A stretch of 64,000 bases of DNA from Modestobacter caceresii (GTDB lineage: Bacteria > Actinomycetota > Actinomycetes > Mycobacteriales > Geodermatophilaceae): assembly GCF_000761485.1 (NCBI RefSeq), contig NZ_JPMX01000077.1, forward strand, positions 116,116 through 180,115, written 5' to 3'. The notes under the pieces were generated by a model, which saw only the letters and a program-made list of their open reading frames with translations, was not told the DNA's origin and searched no databases. The position numbers and the translations under genes were made by a program. Positions 7,906-15,989 of the stretch are shown in pieces; the stretch's first letter is position 1, and each line of letters starts with the position of its first letter.

Positions 7906-9018
7906 TCAGAAGGCGTAGCGGACGTGCAGCCACGGGACGTGCTGCCGGATGAGCTGCTGCAGCCGGTCGACCCCGGCCCGCTTCACGTCGTTGCGGTACC
8001 GGACGTTGACCTGGCCGTTCTGGCTGACCTTGGGCTGCTGGAGCTCCGGGCGCCAGAGCAGGTCCTCGGCCTGGGGGTGCCAGCCCAGGTTGACCTGGTG
8101 CAGCCCCTCGTTGTGGGTCAGCATGATCACCTCGGCGGCGGCCTGGGCCTTCGCGGCGTCGCCCAGCTCGTCGTCCAGCTGCTGCAGCAGCGCCGTCCAG
8201 TCGGCCTCCCAGCCCTCGCGCAGCACGACGGGGGAGAGGTTGAGGTGCACCTCGTAGCCGGCCGCGACGAAGTCGTCGACGGCGGCGATCCGCTCGCCGA
8301 CCTTGCTCGTGCGCACGTCCAGGACCGTGGCGTCGGCCTGCGGCATCAGCGAGAAGCGGACCCGGGTGCGGCCCTGCGGGTCGAGGTCGAGCAGGTGCTC
8401 GTTGACGTACTTGGTGGCGAAGGAGGCCTTCGCCGTCGGCAGCTCGCGGAAGGTGGCGACCAGGTCGGCGACGTTGTCGCTGACCAGTGCGTCGACCGAG
8501 CAGTCGCTGTTCTCGCCGATGTCGTAGACCCAGCTCTCCGGGTCGCACTGGTCGGGCTCGGTCTTCGGTCCCTGGCGGGCGACGTGCCGGCGCAGGTAGC
8601 CGGTGATCTGCTCGATGTTGGTGAACACCGTGATCGGGTTGGCGTAGCCCTTCTGCCGCGGCACGTAGCAGTAGGCGCAGGCCATCGCGCAGCCGTTGGC
8701 GGTGGACGGCGCGATCCAGTTGGCCGAGCGGCCGTTGGGCCGGGCCGACAGCGACTTCTTGACCCCGAGCACCAACGTCTCGGTCTTCACCCGCACCCAG
8801 CGGTCGACGTTGCCCTCGTTGCCGTGCAGCGTCGGGATCTGCCAGTGCGAGGGCACCTCCACCAGCTCCGCACCGGGGAACCGGGCCAGCACCTGCCGCC
8901 CGCGCGGAGAGGCGGCGGCCGCGGGCTCCGCGTAGACCGTGCGCACCTGCAGCAGCCGGTTCTCGACCGGTGTCTCGGGCGGGAGGACGTCGTCGAACAG
9001 GGTCAGTGCGTCCGTCAC
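7906..9018 (-). CDS. Spore photoproduct lyase family radical SAM protein
   Basis: A 370-residue radical S-adenosylmethionine protein of the spore photoproduct lyase family, which in Bacillus repairs the UV lesion 5-thyminyl-5,6-dihydrothymine in spore DNA. The [4Fe-4S] cluster motif C-x3-C-x2-C is Cys110, Cys114 and Cys117 (NGCAMACAYCY). GENSDCSVDALVSDN (Cys173) aligns by eye with the region of the hydrogen-donating cysteine of the Bacillus enzyme; that assignment is my inference. A TIM-barrel core with KYVNEHLL and RVRFSLMPQ follows. Because this lineage does not form Bacillus-type endospores, a role in general UV tolerance or another photoproduct is possible. It lies upstream of the PAS-GAF-SpoIIE phosphatase on the same strand, 105 bases apart. 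Confidence 0.9.
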   Translation of the reverse strand: MTDALTLFDDVLPPETPVENRLLQVRTVYAEPAAAASPRGRQVLARFPGAELVEVPSHWQIPTLHGNEGNVDRWVRVKTETLVLGVKKSLSARPNGRSANWIAPSTANGCAMACAYCYVPRQKGYANPITVFTNIEQITGYLRRHVARQGPKTEPDQCDPESWVYDIGENSDCSVDALVSDNVADLVATFRELPTAKASFATKYVNEHLLDLDPQGRTRVRFSLMPQADATVLDVRTSKVGERIAAVDDFVAAGYEVHLNLSPVVLREGWEADWTALLQQLDDELGDAAKAQAAAEVIMLTHNEGLHQVNLGWHPQAEDLLWRPELQQPKVSQNGQVNVRYRNDVKRAGVDRLQQLIRQHVPWLHVRYAF

Positions 9019-9067
9019 ACCTGGTGCAGCGCCGTCCGCACCTGCGCTGTTCCACCGGGCCGGGGGG

Positions 9068-9517
9068 TCACGCCCAGGGATCGGTGATCTCCCGCAGCCG
9101 GGTCAGTGCCGCGCGGAGCGCCGTCATGGACTCCGGGCCCAGGTGCGTCGCCCACTCCGCCTCGACGGTGGCGACGACGGGGGCCGCGAGGGCGGCTGCC
9201 TCCCGGCCACGAGCCGCGAGCCGGATCAGCCGGGCCCGGCCGTCCGAGGGGTCGGGGACCCGCTCGACGTAGCGACGCCGCTGGAGCTGGTCGACCAGCT
9301 CGCCCGCGGTCTGCTTGGTGACCTGCGCCTGGGCGGCCAGGTCGGTGAGCCGGCTGCCGTCGTCGGCGACGCGCTGCAGCAGCCGGGCCTGGGCGAGCGT
9401 GATCTCGAACCCTGCCTCGGCGAGCGCGGTGAGCACCCGGCTCTCCAGCGCCCGGTAGGGGTAGAAGAGCAGCAGCCCGGTGTTCGGCTCCACGGCATCC
9501 GGTCGCTCGGCGGTCAT
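9068..9517 (-). CDS. MarR family transcriptional regulator
   Basis: A 149-residue winged-helix regulator. The helix-turn-helix and wing are visible in VADDGSRLTDLAAQAQVTKQTAGELVDQLQRRRYVERVPDPSDGRARLIRLA (approximately residues 50-100), including the conserved DxR wing tip. MarR proteins bind as dimers to palindromes and usually release DNA on binding a small ligand. It is divergent from the mycothiol-type enzyme gene at 9594, and a 7-3-7 inverted repeat lies between them at 9552-9568, so control of both promoters is a reasonable inference. Confidence 0.9.
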   Translation of the reverse strand: MTAERPDAVEPNTGLLLFYPYRALESRVLTALAEAGFEITLAQARLLQRVADDGSRLTDLAAQAQVTKQTAGELVDQLQRRRYVERVPDPSDGRARLIRLAARGREAAALAAPVVATVEAEWATHLGPESMTALRAALTRLREITDPWA

Positions 9518-9551
9518 CGCACCCCTTGTGTAGTCACGGCATCCCGAGGAT

Positions 9552-9568
9552 CGTCAGGGATCCTGACG
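9552..9568. promoter_or_regulatory. Candidate MarR operator
   Basis: A perfect inverted repeat, CGTCAGG then GAT then CCTGACG, lies in the 76-base gap between the divergent MarR gene and the next gene. Its size and position fit a dimeric winged-helix regulator. No binding data are implied. Confidence 0.5.
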
Positions 9569-9593
9569 GAATCTACCGGCCGAGGGGGCCGCG

Positions 9594-10256
9594 ATGGACG
9601 GCGACGAGCTCTGGACGACGATCGACACCGAGCGGTCGACGCTCGCGGACCTGCTGGAGGAGCTGGCCCCGGCCGAGTGGGAGCACCCCTCCCTGTGCGC
9701 CGGCTGGCGGGTGCGGGACGTCGCGGCGCACCTCACCCTCGCCCACACGGGGGCAGCGAGCGCCCTGCCGGCGCTGGTCCGGGCCCGCGGCAGCTTCGAC
9801 CGGATGGTGCACGACACCGCGTGTGCCGCCTCCGTCGCGCCCCCGGCGCAGCTGGTGGCCGGCATCCGGGCGATGGTGGGTTCGCGCCGGCACGCCGTGG
9901 GGACGACGCAGCTCGAGCCGCTGATCGACGTCCTGGTCCACGGGCAGGACATCGCCGTGCCGCTGGGCCGGGAGCGCGCCGTGCCCCCGGCGGCGGCCGC
10001 GGCGGCCGCGACCCGGGTCTGGTCGATGGGCTGGCCGTTCTGGGCCCGGCGCCGGCTGCGCGGGGTGCAGCTGGTCGCCACCGACTCCGACTGGCACGCC
10101 GGCTCCGGCCCAGTCGTGCAGGGCAGCACCGGTGCGTTGCTGATGGTGCTCACCGGTCGCCGGTGCGGGGTCGCGCAGCTGTCCGGGCCGGGGGTCGTCG
10201 AGCTGGCCGGGGCGCCGGCGGGGCGGGGCGGCGGGTCGGGTGCGCGCTGGCCCTAG
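9594..10256 (+). CDS. Maleylpyruvate isomerase family mycothiol-dependent enzyme
   Basis: A 220-residue protein of the DinB-like superfamily. The N-terminal four-helix bundle carries CAGWRVRDVAAHLTLAHTG, where His46 and His51 are candidates for metal binding, and the PTLCAGW-like motif typical of actinobacterial mycothiol-dependent proteins of the MDMPI_N type. Members use mycothiol, the actinobacterial thiol, in isomerase or transferase reactions; the substrate here is unknown. The gene is divergent from the MarR regulator and probably controlled by it. Confidence 0.82.
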   Translation: MDGDELWTTIDTERSTLADLLEELAPAEWEHPSLCAGWRVRDVAAHLTLAHTGAASALPALVRARGSFDRMVHDTACAASVAPPAQLVAGIRAMVGSRRHAVGTTQLEPLIDVLVHGQDIAVPLGRERAVPPAAAAAAATRVWSMGWPFWARRRLRGVQLVATDSDWHAGSGPVVQGSTGALLMVLTGRRCGVAQLSGPGVVELAGAPAGRGGGSGARWP

Positions 10257-10294
10257 GCTCAGCGCTCCGCCGTCCCCCAACTCGGAGGTCCTCT

Positions 10295-10714
10295 GTGCTG
10301 GCCAGCATCGGCTACGCCGTCGCCTACACCGGCGTCGGCATCCTGCTGCTCGTGGTGGGCGCCCTCGCTCTCGACCTGCTCACCCCCGGCCACCTGGCCA
10401 AGCACATCTACGAGGAGCGCTCGGTCAACGCCGGCATCGCGCTGGCCGCCGGCTTCCTCGGCCAGGGCGCGATCGCGTTCACCACCATCTGGACCAACGC
10501 GACCAGCGGGTTCGGGCGGGCGCTGCTCTACACCGTGGTGTTCGGGCTGCTCGGCGTCCTGCTGCAGGCGCTGGCGTTCCTGCTGCTGGACCTGCTCACC
10601 CCCGGGCGGCTGGGTCAGCACCTCACCGAGGTGGCCTTCCACCCCGCCAGCCTGGTCTCCGCTGGCGCGACGCTGGCGGTCTCGGCGATCATCGTCGCCT
10701 CCATCTGGCCCTGA
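10295..10714 (+). CDS. DUF350 membrane protein
   Basis: A 139-residue protein with four predicted membrane helices (about residues 5-27, 46-66, 78-100, 118-137). It has the internal duplication of the DUF350 family: LDLLTPGHLAKHI (26-38) is repeated as LDLLTPGRLGQHL (98-110). No biochemical role is established for this family. GTG 10295 was chosen because CGGAGG lies eight bases upstream. It is 21 bases ahead of the nitrile hydratase-like genes on the same strand and may be co-transcribed with them, but a functional link is only suggested by position. Confidence 0.82.
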   Translation: MLASIGYAVAYTGVGILLLVVGALALDLLTPGHLAKHIYEERSVNAGIALAAGFLGQGAIAFTTIWTNATSGFGRALLYTVVFGLLGVLLQALAFLLLDLLTPGRLGQHLTEVAFHPASLVSAGATLAVSAIIVASIWP

Positions 10715-10735
10715 CCCCTCACCAGGAGGCTCCGC

Positions 10736-11032
10736 ATGAGCCGGATCAACGACGTCGGCGGGATGGCCGGGTTCCCGGCGATCGTCGAGGAGCCCGACGA
10801 GCCGCCGTTCCACGCGGACTGGGAAGCGCACGTCCTCGCACTCAACGGTGCGCTGATCAAGCGCGGGGTCTACAACCTCGACGAGTTCCGCGACGCCCAG
10901 GAGCGGCTGCCGGTGCAGCAGTACCTGGGCGCCTCCTACTACGAGCGCTGGTTCGCCGCGATCAGCACGCTGCTGGTGGAGAAGGGCGTCGCCACAGCCG
11001 ACGAGCTCGCGGTCGATGACCACGGCGCCTGA
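10736..11032 (+). CDS. Nitrile hydratase-like beta subunit, N-terminal half (separate gene)
   Basis: A 98-residue protein matching the N-terminal half of nitrile hydratase beta chains: it begins RINDVGGMAGF, then has FHADWEAHVLALNGALIKRG, NLDEFRDAQERL and YLGASYYERWFAAISTLLVEKGV. In ordinary two-subunit nitrile hydratases this part is fused to an SH3-like C-terminal half; here the C-terminal half is a separate overlapping gene, as in thiocyanate hydrolase and toyocamycin nitrile hydratase. A strong AGGAGG sits upstream of the ATG. It overlaps the next gene by 17 bases. The short nitrile hydratase accessory (activator) proteins are related, but they lack the DVGGMAGF opening, so I prefer a structural subunit. 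Confidence 0.8.
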   Translation: MSRINDVGGMAGFPAIVEEPDEPPFHADWEAHVLALNGALIKRGVYNLDEFRDAQERLPVQQYLGASYYERWFAAISTLLVEKGVATADELAVDDHGA

Positions 11033-11306
11033 CGGGTTCGCCCCGGGCGACCGGGTGCGCACCCGGGCCGTCGATCCGGCCGGTCACACCCGGCTGCCCC
11101 GGTACGCCCGCGGCGCGGTCGGGGTGCTGGTCGAGCGTGCCGGGCGGCACCCGCTCGCCGACGACCGCGCCCGCGGCCTGACCGGGCCGGCCCGGTCGGT
11201 GTGGCACGTCCGGTTCGCCGCCGCCGACCTGTTCGGCGAGGGCGACCACACGGTCACCGTCGAACTGTGGGAGGACTACCTGACCCGAATCGAGGAGCAG
11301 CGATGA
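11016..11306 (+). CDS. Nitrile hydratase-like beta subunit, C-terminal half (SH3-like)
   Basis: A 96-residue protein corresponding to the SH3-like C-terminal barrel of nitrile hydratase beta chains. Diagnostic stretches are FAPGDRVRTRAVDPAGHTRLPRY, ARGAVGVLVERAGRHPLADD, VWHVRFAAADLFGEG and the terminal VELWEDYL. The domain packs over the metal site of the alpha chain in the known enzymes. It starts inside the upstream gene (17-base overlap) and ends with a four-base ATGA overlap with the alpha gene, so all three polypeptides should be made in a coupled way and assemble together. Confidence 0.82.
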   Translation: MTTAPDGFAPGDRVRTRAVDPAGHTRLPRYARGAVGVLVERAGRHPLADDRARGLTGPARSVWHVRFAAADLFGEGDHTVTVELWEDYLTRIEEQR

Positions 11307-11893
11307 GCGGCGACCACGGCAGTTCCCGGATCTCGGCGCAGGTGCGGCACGTCGAGACGCTGCTGGAGAGCCGCGGTCTGCTGGCCGCCGGGGAGGTCGA
11401 CGGGCGCATCGACGAGTTCCTCGCCGGTGGCACCCCGGCCAACGGGGCGCGCATCGTGGCCCGGGCGTGGGCCGACCCCGGCTTCGCCGAGCGGCTGCTG
11501 GCCGACGCCAACACCGCCATCCGGGAGGTCGGGCTGTCGATGGCCGGCGGCCTGCAGGAGCAGCGGCTCAAGGTGGTCGCCAACACCGCGGAGACGCACA
11601 ACGTCGTCGTCTGCACGCTGTGCTCCTGCTACCCGATCGCCCTGCTCGGCCCCTCGCCCAGCTGGTACAAAAGCGAGGCCTACCGCTCCCGGGTGGTCCG
11701 TGACCCCCGGGGCGTGCTCACCGAGTTCGGGCTCGAGCTCCCGGCCGGGACGGCGATCGCCGTCTGGGACGCCAGTGCCGAGTCGCGGTACCTGGTGCTG
11801 CCCCGACGTCCGGAGGGGGCGGCGTCGCTGACCGAGGCGGAGCTGGCCGGGCTGGTGACCCGCAAGGGCCTGATCGGCACTGCCGCCGTCTGA
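11303..11893 (+). CDS. Nitrile hydratase / thiocyanate hydrolase-like alpha subunit, cobalt type
   Basis: A 196-residue alpha (catalytic) chain. The metal-claw motif VCTLCSCY places ligands at Cys104, Cys107 and Cys109 with Ser108 between; Thr105 is the residue usual in cobalt-containing enzymes, whereas iron enzymes normally have Ser there. In the family two of the cysteines are oxidised after translation. Further conserved parts are WYKSEAYRSRVVRDPRGVL and AVWDASAESRYLVLPRRP. Known relatives hydrate nitriles to amides or hydrolyse thiocyanate; the sequence does not decide which. No cobalt transporter or downstream activator gene is adjacent. Gene order beta-N, beta-C, alpha equals the three-subunit arrangement of thiocyanate hydrolase. 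Confidence 0.88.
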   Translation: MSGDHGSSRISAQVRHVETLLESRGLLAAGEVDGRIDEFLAGGTPANGARIVARAWADPGFAERLLADANTAIREVGLSMAGGLQEQRLKVVANTAETHNVVVCTLCSCYPIALLGPSPSWYKSEAYRSRVVRDPRGVLTEFGLELPAGTAIAVWDASAESRYLVLPRRPEGAASLTEAELAGLVTRKGLIGTAAV

Positions 11894-12032
11894 CCGATCC
11901 GGGTGAGGCGCGGCCGGGGAGCGGCCGGATCCTCGTGGCCAACGACTAGGTTGCCCGCAACGGAACTCGCCGGTCTCCTGCCCGTCCGACTCCGGCGACC
12001 CAGGCACCTCACCCGGAAGGCGGCACGAACGG

Positions 12033-12995
12033 ATGCGCAGCGGACCCGAGGTGGCGAGCGCACGCGTCACCGCCCCGGTCATCGGGGCGCTGTACGTGGC
12101 CGGCGGGCTCGCCGTCCTCGCCGTCGTCCTGCTGGGCGGGGGCGGTGCCGGCGGCGTCTCGTCCGTGCTGACGGCGATCGGGCCGGGTGCCCTGCTGGCC
12201 GGCGGTGTGGTGGTCCGCTGGGGTCGCCACCTGCCCCGGTCGGCGTTCCACCTGATGGTGCTGCTGGGCACCGCGCTGATCAGCACGGTCGTCTGCGCGG
12301 CGCCCGACCCGACCTCGGCCGTGGCGCTGGCCGGCATGTACCTGTTCATCGCCGTCGCGGCCTTCTTCCTCTTCGCGCTCCCGGTGGCGTCGGCGTACCT
12401 GGGCACCGCGATCGCGGCGTGCACCGTCGTCCTGACCCTGTGCGGGGTGGCGGCCGGCCCGGTGGTCGCGCTGGCCGTCGTGATGGCCGCGATGGGCCTG
12501 GTGGTCGCCACGCTGGCCCGGCGCGCCTCCGCCGCCAGCCTGGACGGGCTCACCGGCCTGGCCAACCGGCGTGGCTTCGACGACGCGCTCGAGGAGACGG
12601 TGCGGGTCGCCGTGCGCAGCGGTGCCGACCTGTCCGTGGCGCTGGTGGACATCGACCACTTCAAGTCCATCAACGACCAGCACGGGCACGCCGCCGGCGA
12701 CGACCTGCTCCGGACGGTGGCCGACGAGTGGCTGCCCCGGGTGCCCCGCGGCTCCGTGCTCGCCCGGCACGGCGGCGACGAGTTCGCGCTGCTGCTCCCC
12801 GCCCACGCCGGCCCGGCCGCGCTGGCGGTGGTCGAGCAGCTGCGGCTCGCCTGCGCCGGCGTGCCGCTGTCGATCGGCGTCGCCGCGCACGAGCCGGGCG
12901 AGCCGACCTCCCAGTTCATGCGCCGTGCCGACAGCGCCCTGTACCGGGCGAAGGCGGCCGGTCGTGCGCGCAGCGTCCTCTCCGAGGACCGCTGA
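12033..12995 (+). CDS. Membrane diguanylate cyclase (GGDEF)
   Basis: A 320-residue protein with about five or six hydrophobic helices in residues 10-155 followed by a GGDEF domain (about 165-315). The domain starts DGLTGLANRRGFD, has DIDHFKSINDQHGHAAGDDLL and the intact active-site motif HGGDEFALLL, and ends SALYRAKAAGR. It should make the second messenger cyclic-di-GMP from two GTP. The inhibitory RxxD site normally five residues before GGDEF is absent (PRGS is there), so product inhibition at that site is unlikely. It is monocistronic and convergent with glgA, only ten bases away. Confidence 0.9.
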   Translation: MRSGPEVASARVTAPVIGALYVAGGLAVLAVVLLGGGGAGGVSSVLTAIGPGALLAGGVVVRWGRHLPRSAFHLMVLLGTALISTVVCAAPDPTSAVALAGMYLFIAVAAFFLFALPVASAYLGTAIAACTVVLTLCGVAAGPVVALAVVMAAMGLVVATLARRASAASLDGLTGLANRRGFDDALEETVRVAVRSGADLSVALVDIDHFKSINDQHGHAAGDDLLRTVADEWLPRVPRGSVLARHGGDEFALLLPAHAGPAALAVVEQLRLACAGVPLSIGVAAHEPGEPTSQFMRRADSALYRAKAAGRARSVLSEDR

Positions 12996-13005
12996 GCGGC
13001 TCGGG

Positions 13006-14175
13006 TCAGCGGGCGGCGAGCACCGTCTCGTAGACCTCGGCGGTCTGCTGGGCGATCGCCGGCCAGCCGAACTCCGCCAGCACCCGCTCCCGGCCGGCCG
13101 CGCCCATCGCGGCCGCACGGCCGGGATCGGCGAGCAGTTCGGCCATCCGCGCCGCCAGCCCGGCGGCGAACGCGGTCGGGTCCTCGGCGTCGTAGGGCAC
13201 CAGCAGGCCGGTGCGGCCGTCGTCCACGACCTCCGGGATGCCGCCCACGGCGCTGGCCACGACCGCGGTGCCGCAGGCCGCCGCCTCCAGGTTCACGATG
13301 CCCAGCGGCTCGTACACCGACGGGACGACGAAGACCGTCGCCCCGGTGATCAGCGGCACCAGCTGCTCGCGGGGCAGCATCTGCTCGATCCAGACCACCC
13401 CGGTGCGGCGGGTCTGCAGCTCGGCCACGGCGTCGGCCACCTGCGCGCGTTCGGCCGGGGTGTCGGGCGCGCCGGCGCAGAGCACCAGACCGGCCTCGGG
13501 GGGCAGCTGATCGGCCGCGGCCAGCAGGTGCACCAGCCCCTTCTGCCGGGTGATCCGGCCGACGAACAGCGCGTACGGCCGGTCGGGGTCGACCCCCACC
13601 GAGCGGACGACGTCGGGCGCCTCGATCGGCCGGTAGGCCTGGGCGTCGACCCCGTTGCCGACCACGACGACCTTCGCCGGGTCCAGGTCGGGGTAGACGT
13701 CGAGGACGTCGGCCCGCATGCCGCGGCTGACCGCGATCACCGCGTCGGCCGAGGCGTAGGCGGTGCGCTCCACCCAGGAGGAGAGCCGGTAGCCCCCGCC
13801 CAGCTGGTCGGCCTTCCACGGTCGGCGCGGTTCCAGGGAGTGCGCGGTCACCACGTGCGCGGAGCCGTGCACCAGCGAGGCCAGGTGCCCGGCGTGGTTG
13901 GCGTACCAGGTGTGCGAGTGCACCAGCTCGGCGTCGGCCAGCGCGGCGGCGATCTCCACGTCGACGCCGACGGCCTGCAGTGCGCCGTTGGCGGCCTGCA
14001 GCCCGGACGGCACCCCGTGGCCGGTCGCGTCCGCACGTGGGCCACCGAAACAGTGGACGTCCAGCTCCGGCCCCTGCTCGAGTCCACGCAGGGCCGCGAC
14101 GAGGTGCTCGACGTGCACCCCGGCCCCTCCGTAGACGTCCGGCGGCCATTCCCGGGTGATCACTCCGACGCGCAC
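13006..14175 (-). CDS. glgA: Glycogen synthase / maltose-1-phosphate-forming glucosyltransferase (GT4)
   Basis: A 389-residue GT-B glycosyltransferase of the actinobacterial GlgA/GlgM type. The N-terminus [48 protein letters not shown] and the donor-site EPLGIVNLE (EX7E) motif are all present. Mycobacterial counterparts use ADP-glucose, made by GlgC, and can form maltose-1-phosphate for alpha-glucan synthesis; older annotation calls them glycogen synthase. The GTG start at 14175 gives the usual family length. The gene is divergent from glgC across a 71-base gap, which must hold both promoters. Confidence 0.92.
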   Translation of the reverse strand: MRVGVITREWPPDVYGGAGVHVEHLVAALRGLEQGPELDVHCFGGPRADATGHGVPSGLQAANGALQAVGVDVEIAAALADAELVHSHTWYANHAGHLASLVHGSAHVVTAHSLEPRRPWKADQLGGGYRLSSWVERTAYASADAVIAVSRGMRADVLDVYPDLDPAKVVVVGNGVDAQAYRPIEAPDVVRSVGVDPDRPYALFVGRITRQKGLVHLLAAADQLPPEAGLVLCAGAPDTPAERAQVADAVAELQTRRTGVVWIEQMLPREQLVPLITGATVFVVPSVYEPLGIVNLEAAACGTAVVASAVGGIPEVVDDGRTGLLVPYDAEDPTAFAAGLAARMAELLADPGRAAAMGAAGRERVLAEFGWPAIAQQTAEVYETVLAAR

Positions 14176-14246
14176 GGACTCACCCTAGGTGGTTGGACCG
14201 TGGGGCAGATGGGGCGAACACCCCCGGCAGCCGATACGGTCCGTCC

Positions 14247-15467
14247 ATGCGTGGCGGCCCTCGAGTTCTCGGCATCGTGCTGGCAGGTGGTGAGGGGAAG
14301 CGCCTCGCCCCGCTGACCCAGGACCGGGCGAAGCCCGCGGTCCCCTTCGGGGGGAACTACCGGCTCATCGACTTCGTGCTCTCCAGCCTGGTCAACGCCG
14401 ACATCCGGCGGATCGCGGTGCTCACCCAGTACAAGAGCCACTCGCTGGACCGGCACATCACCACGGTCTGGCGGATGTCCACGCTGCTGGGCAGCTACAT
14501 CACCCCGGTCCCGGCGCAGCAGCGCCTGGGCCCGCGCTGGTACACCGGCAGCGCCGACGCGATCTACCAGAGCCTCAACCTGATCTACGACGACCGTCCC
14601 GAGATCGTCGTCGTCTTCGGTGCCGACCACGTGTACCGGATGGACCCGTCACAGATGATCGACCAGCACCTCGCCACCGGCGCCGGCGTGACCGTCGCGG
14701 GCCTGCGGGTGCCGCGCCAGGAGGCCACCGCCTTCGGTGTCATCGACGCCGACGAGAACGGCAAGGTGCGCCAGTTCCTGGAGAAGCCGGCCGACCCGCC
14801 GGGGATGCCGGGCAGCCCGGACGAGACGTTCGCCTCGATGGGCAACTACGTCTTCACCACCGACGCGCTGCTGGAGGCCCTGCGGGTCGACGCTGCCGAC
14901 GAGAACTCGGTGCACGACATGGGCGGGTCGATCATGCCGATGATGGCCGGGGCCGGCGACGCCTACGTGTACGACTTCAGCAGCAACGCCGTCCCCGGGG
15001 AGACCGAGCGCGACCACGGCTACTGGCGGGACGTGGGGACGCTGGACGCGTACTACGACTCGCACATGGACCTCGTGTCGGTCAGCCCGATCTTCAACCT
15101 CTACAACGACCGCTGGCCCATCTACACCCTGCCGCCGATGCTGCCGCCGGCCAAGTTCGTGCTCGGAGGCCGGGCCGAGGAGTCGATGGTCAGCGCCGGG
15201 GTGATCATCGACGGCGGCTCCGTGCACGGCTCGGTGGTCGCACCGAACGTGCGCGTGGAACGCGGTTCGCGGGTCGAGGCCAGCGTGCTGATGGACGGCG
15301 TCCACATCGGCGAGGGCGCCGTCGTGCGCCGCGCCATCCTGGACAAGAACGTCGTCGTCCCGCCCGGTGCGCAGATCGGGGTCGACCCCGAGCGGGACCG
15401 GGAGCGGTACCACGTGAGCGCCAGCGGCATCACGGTCCTGGGCAAGGGCTCCCGCGCCATCCTGTAG
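14247..15467 (+). CDS. glgC: Glucose-1-phosphate adenylyltransferase
   Basis: A 406-residue enzyme that makes ADP-glucose and pyrophosphate from glucose-1-phosphate and ATP, the committed step to glycogen. The pyrophosphorylase motif [33 protein letters not shown], the sugar-phosphate region FLEKP and YWRDVGT, and a C-terminal left-handed beta-helix ([20 protein letters not shown]) are all visible, at the standard family length. ATG 14247 was preferred to an in-frame GTG at 14193 because the family starts close to the nucleotide-binding loop. It is divergent from the glycogen synthase gene that uses its product. Confidence 0.95.
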   Translation: MRGGPRVLGIVLAGGEGKRLAPLTQDRAKPAVPFGGNYRLIDFVLSSLVNADIRRIAVLTQYKSHSLDRHITTVWRMSTLLGSYITPVPAQQRLGPRWYTGSADAIYQSLNLIYDDRPEIVVVFGADHVYRMDPSQMIDQHLATGAGVTVAGLRVPRQEATAFGVIDADENGKVRQFLEKPADPPGMPGSPDETFASMGNYVFTTDALLEALRVDAADENSVHDMGGSIMPMMAGAGDAYVYDFSSNAVPGETERDHGYWRDVGTLDAYYDSHMDLVSVSPIFNLYNDRWPIYTLPPMLPPAKFVLGGRAEESMVSAGVIIDGGSVHGSVVAPNVRVERGSRVEASVLMDGVHIGEGAVVRRAILDKNVVVPPGAQIGVDPERDRERYHVSASGITVLGKGSRAIL

Positions 15468-15473
15468 CCGACG

Positions 15474-15989
15474 GTGCCGTCACCGCTGATCGTGACGCTG
15501 CTGCTGGACGACGCCGCCCAGCAGCGGTTCGACCGGCTGCGGGCGGCGCACTTCCCGCCGGAGCGCAACCACGTGCAGGCGCACGTGACGCTCTTCCACG
15601 CGCTGCCCGGTGAGCACCGGGCGGCCATCGGCCGCGAGCTGGCGGTGGTGGCTGCGCGACCGGCGTTCGACGTCGCAGTCACCGGCGTCCGCTTCCTCGG
15701 TCGCGGCGTCGCCCTGGACCTGGCGTCGTCGGAGCTCACTGCGCTGCGCAAGGGCCTGGCCGACGCCTTCGACCCGTGGCTCACCCGGCAGGACCGGCAG
15801 TGGTCCCGCCCGCACGTGACGGTGCAGAACAAGGTCGCCCCGGAGGCGGCCCGCGCGCTGCACGCCGAGCTGACCGCGTCGTTCGTGCCGGAGACGGTCA
15901 CCGCCCGCGGGCTCGGCCTCTGGCGCTACCTCGGCGGGCCGTGGGCGGCGGAGGCGGAGTTCCCGTTCGGCTCCGGTCGGTCCGGTTAG
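15474..15989 (+). CDS. 2'-5' RNA ligase / 2H phosphoesterase family protein
   Basis: A 171-residue protein with the two H-x-T-x motifs of the 2H phosphoesterase superfamily: HVTLF (about residues 40-44) and HVTVQ in RPHVTVQNK (about 113-117). Such proteins cleave or form 2'-5' phosphodiester or cyclic phosphate bonds; the physiological substrate here is unknown. It starts seven bases after glgC and probably shares its transcript, though nothing links its chemistry to glycogen. It ends with a four-base overlap with the convergent methyltransferase gene. Confidence 0.85.
   Translation: MPSPLIVTLLLDDAAQQRFDRLRAAHFPPERNHVQAHVTLFHALPGEHRAAIGRELAVVAARPAFDVAVTGVRFLGRGVALDLASSELTALRKGLADAFDPWLTRQDRQWSRPHVTVQNKVAPEAARALHAELTASFVPETVTARGLGLWRYLGGPWAAEAEFPFGSGRSG

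Noticed and set aside
10736-11032. Naming the 98-residue protein a nitrile hydratase accessory/activator protein
   Set aside because: It has the DVGGMAGF opening and YYERW region of the structural beta chain, and a separate beta C-half follows.
11276-14149. Long minus-strand frame across the nitrile hydratase-like and GGDEF genes
   Set aside because: Noise composition; it crosses several well-supported genes on both strands.
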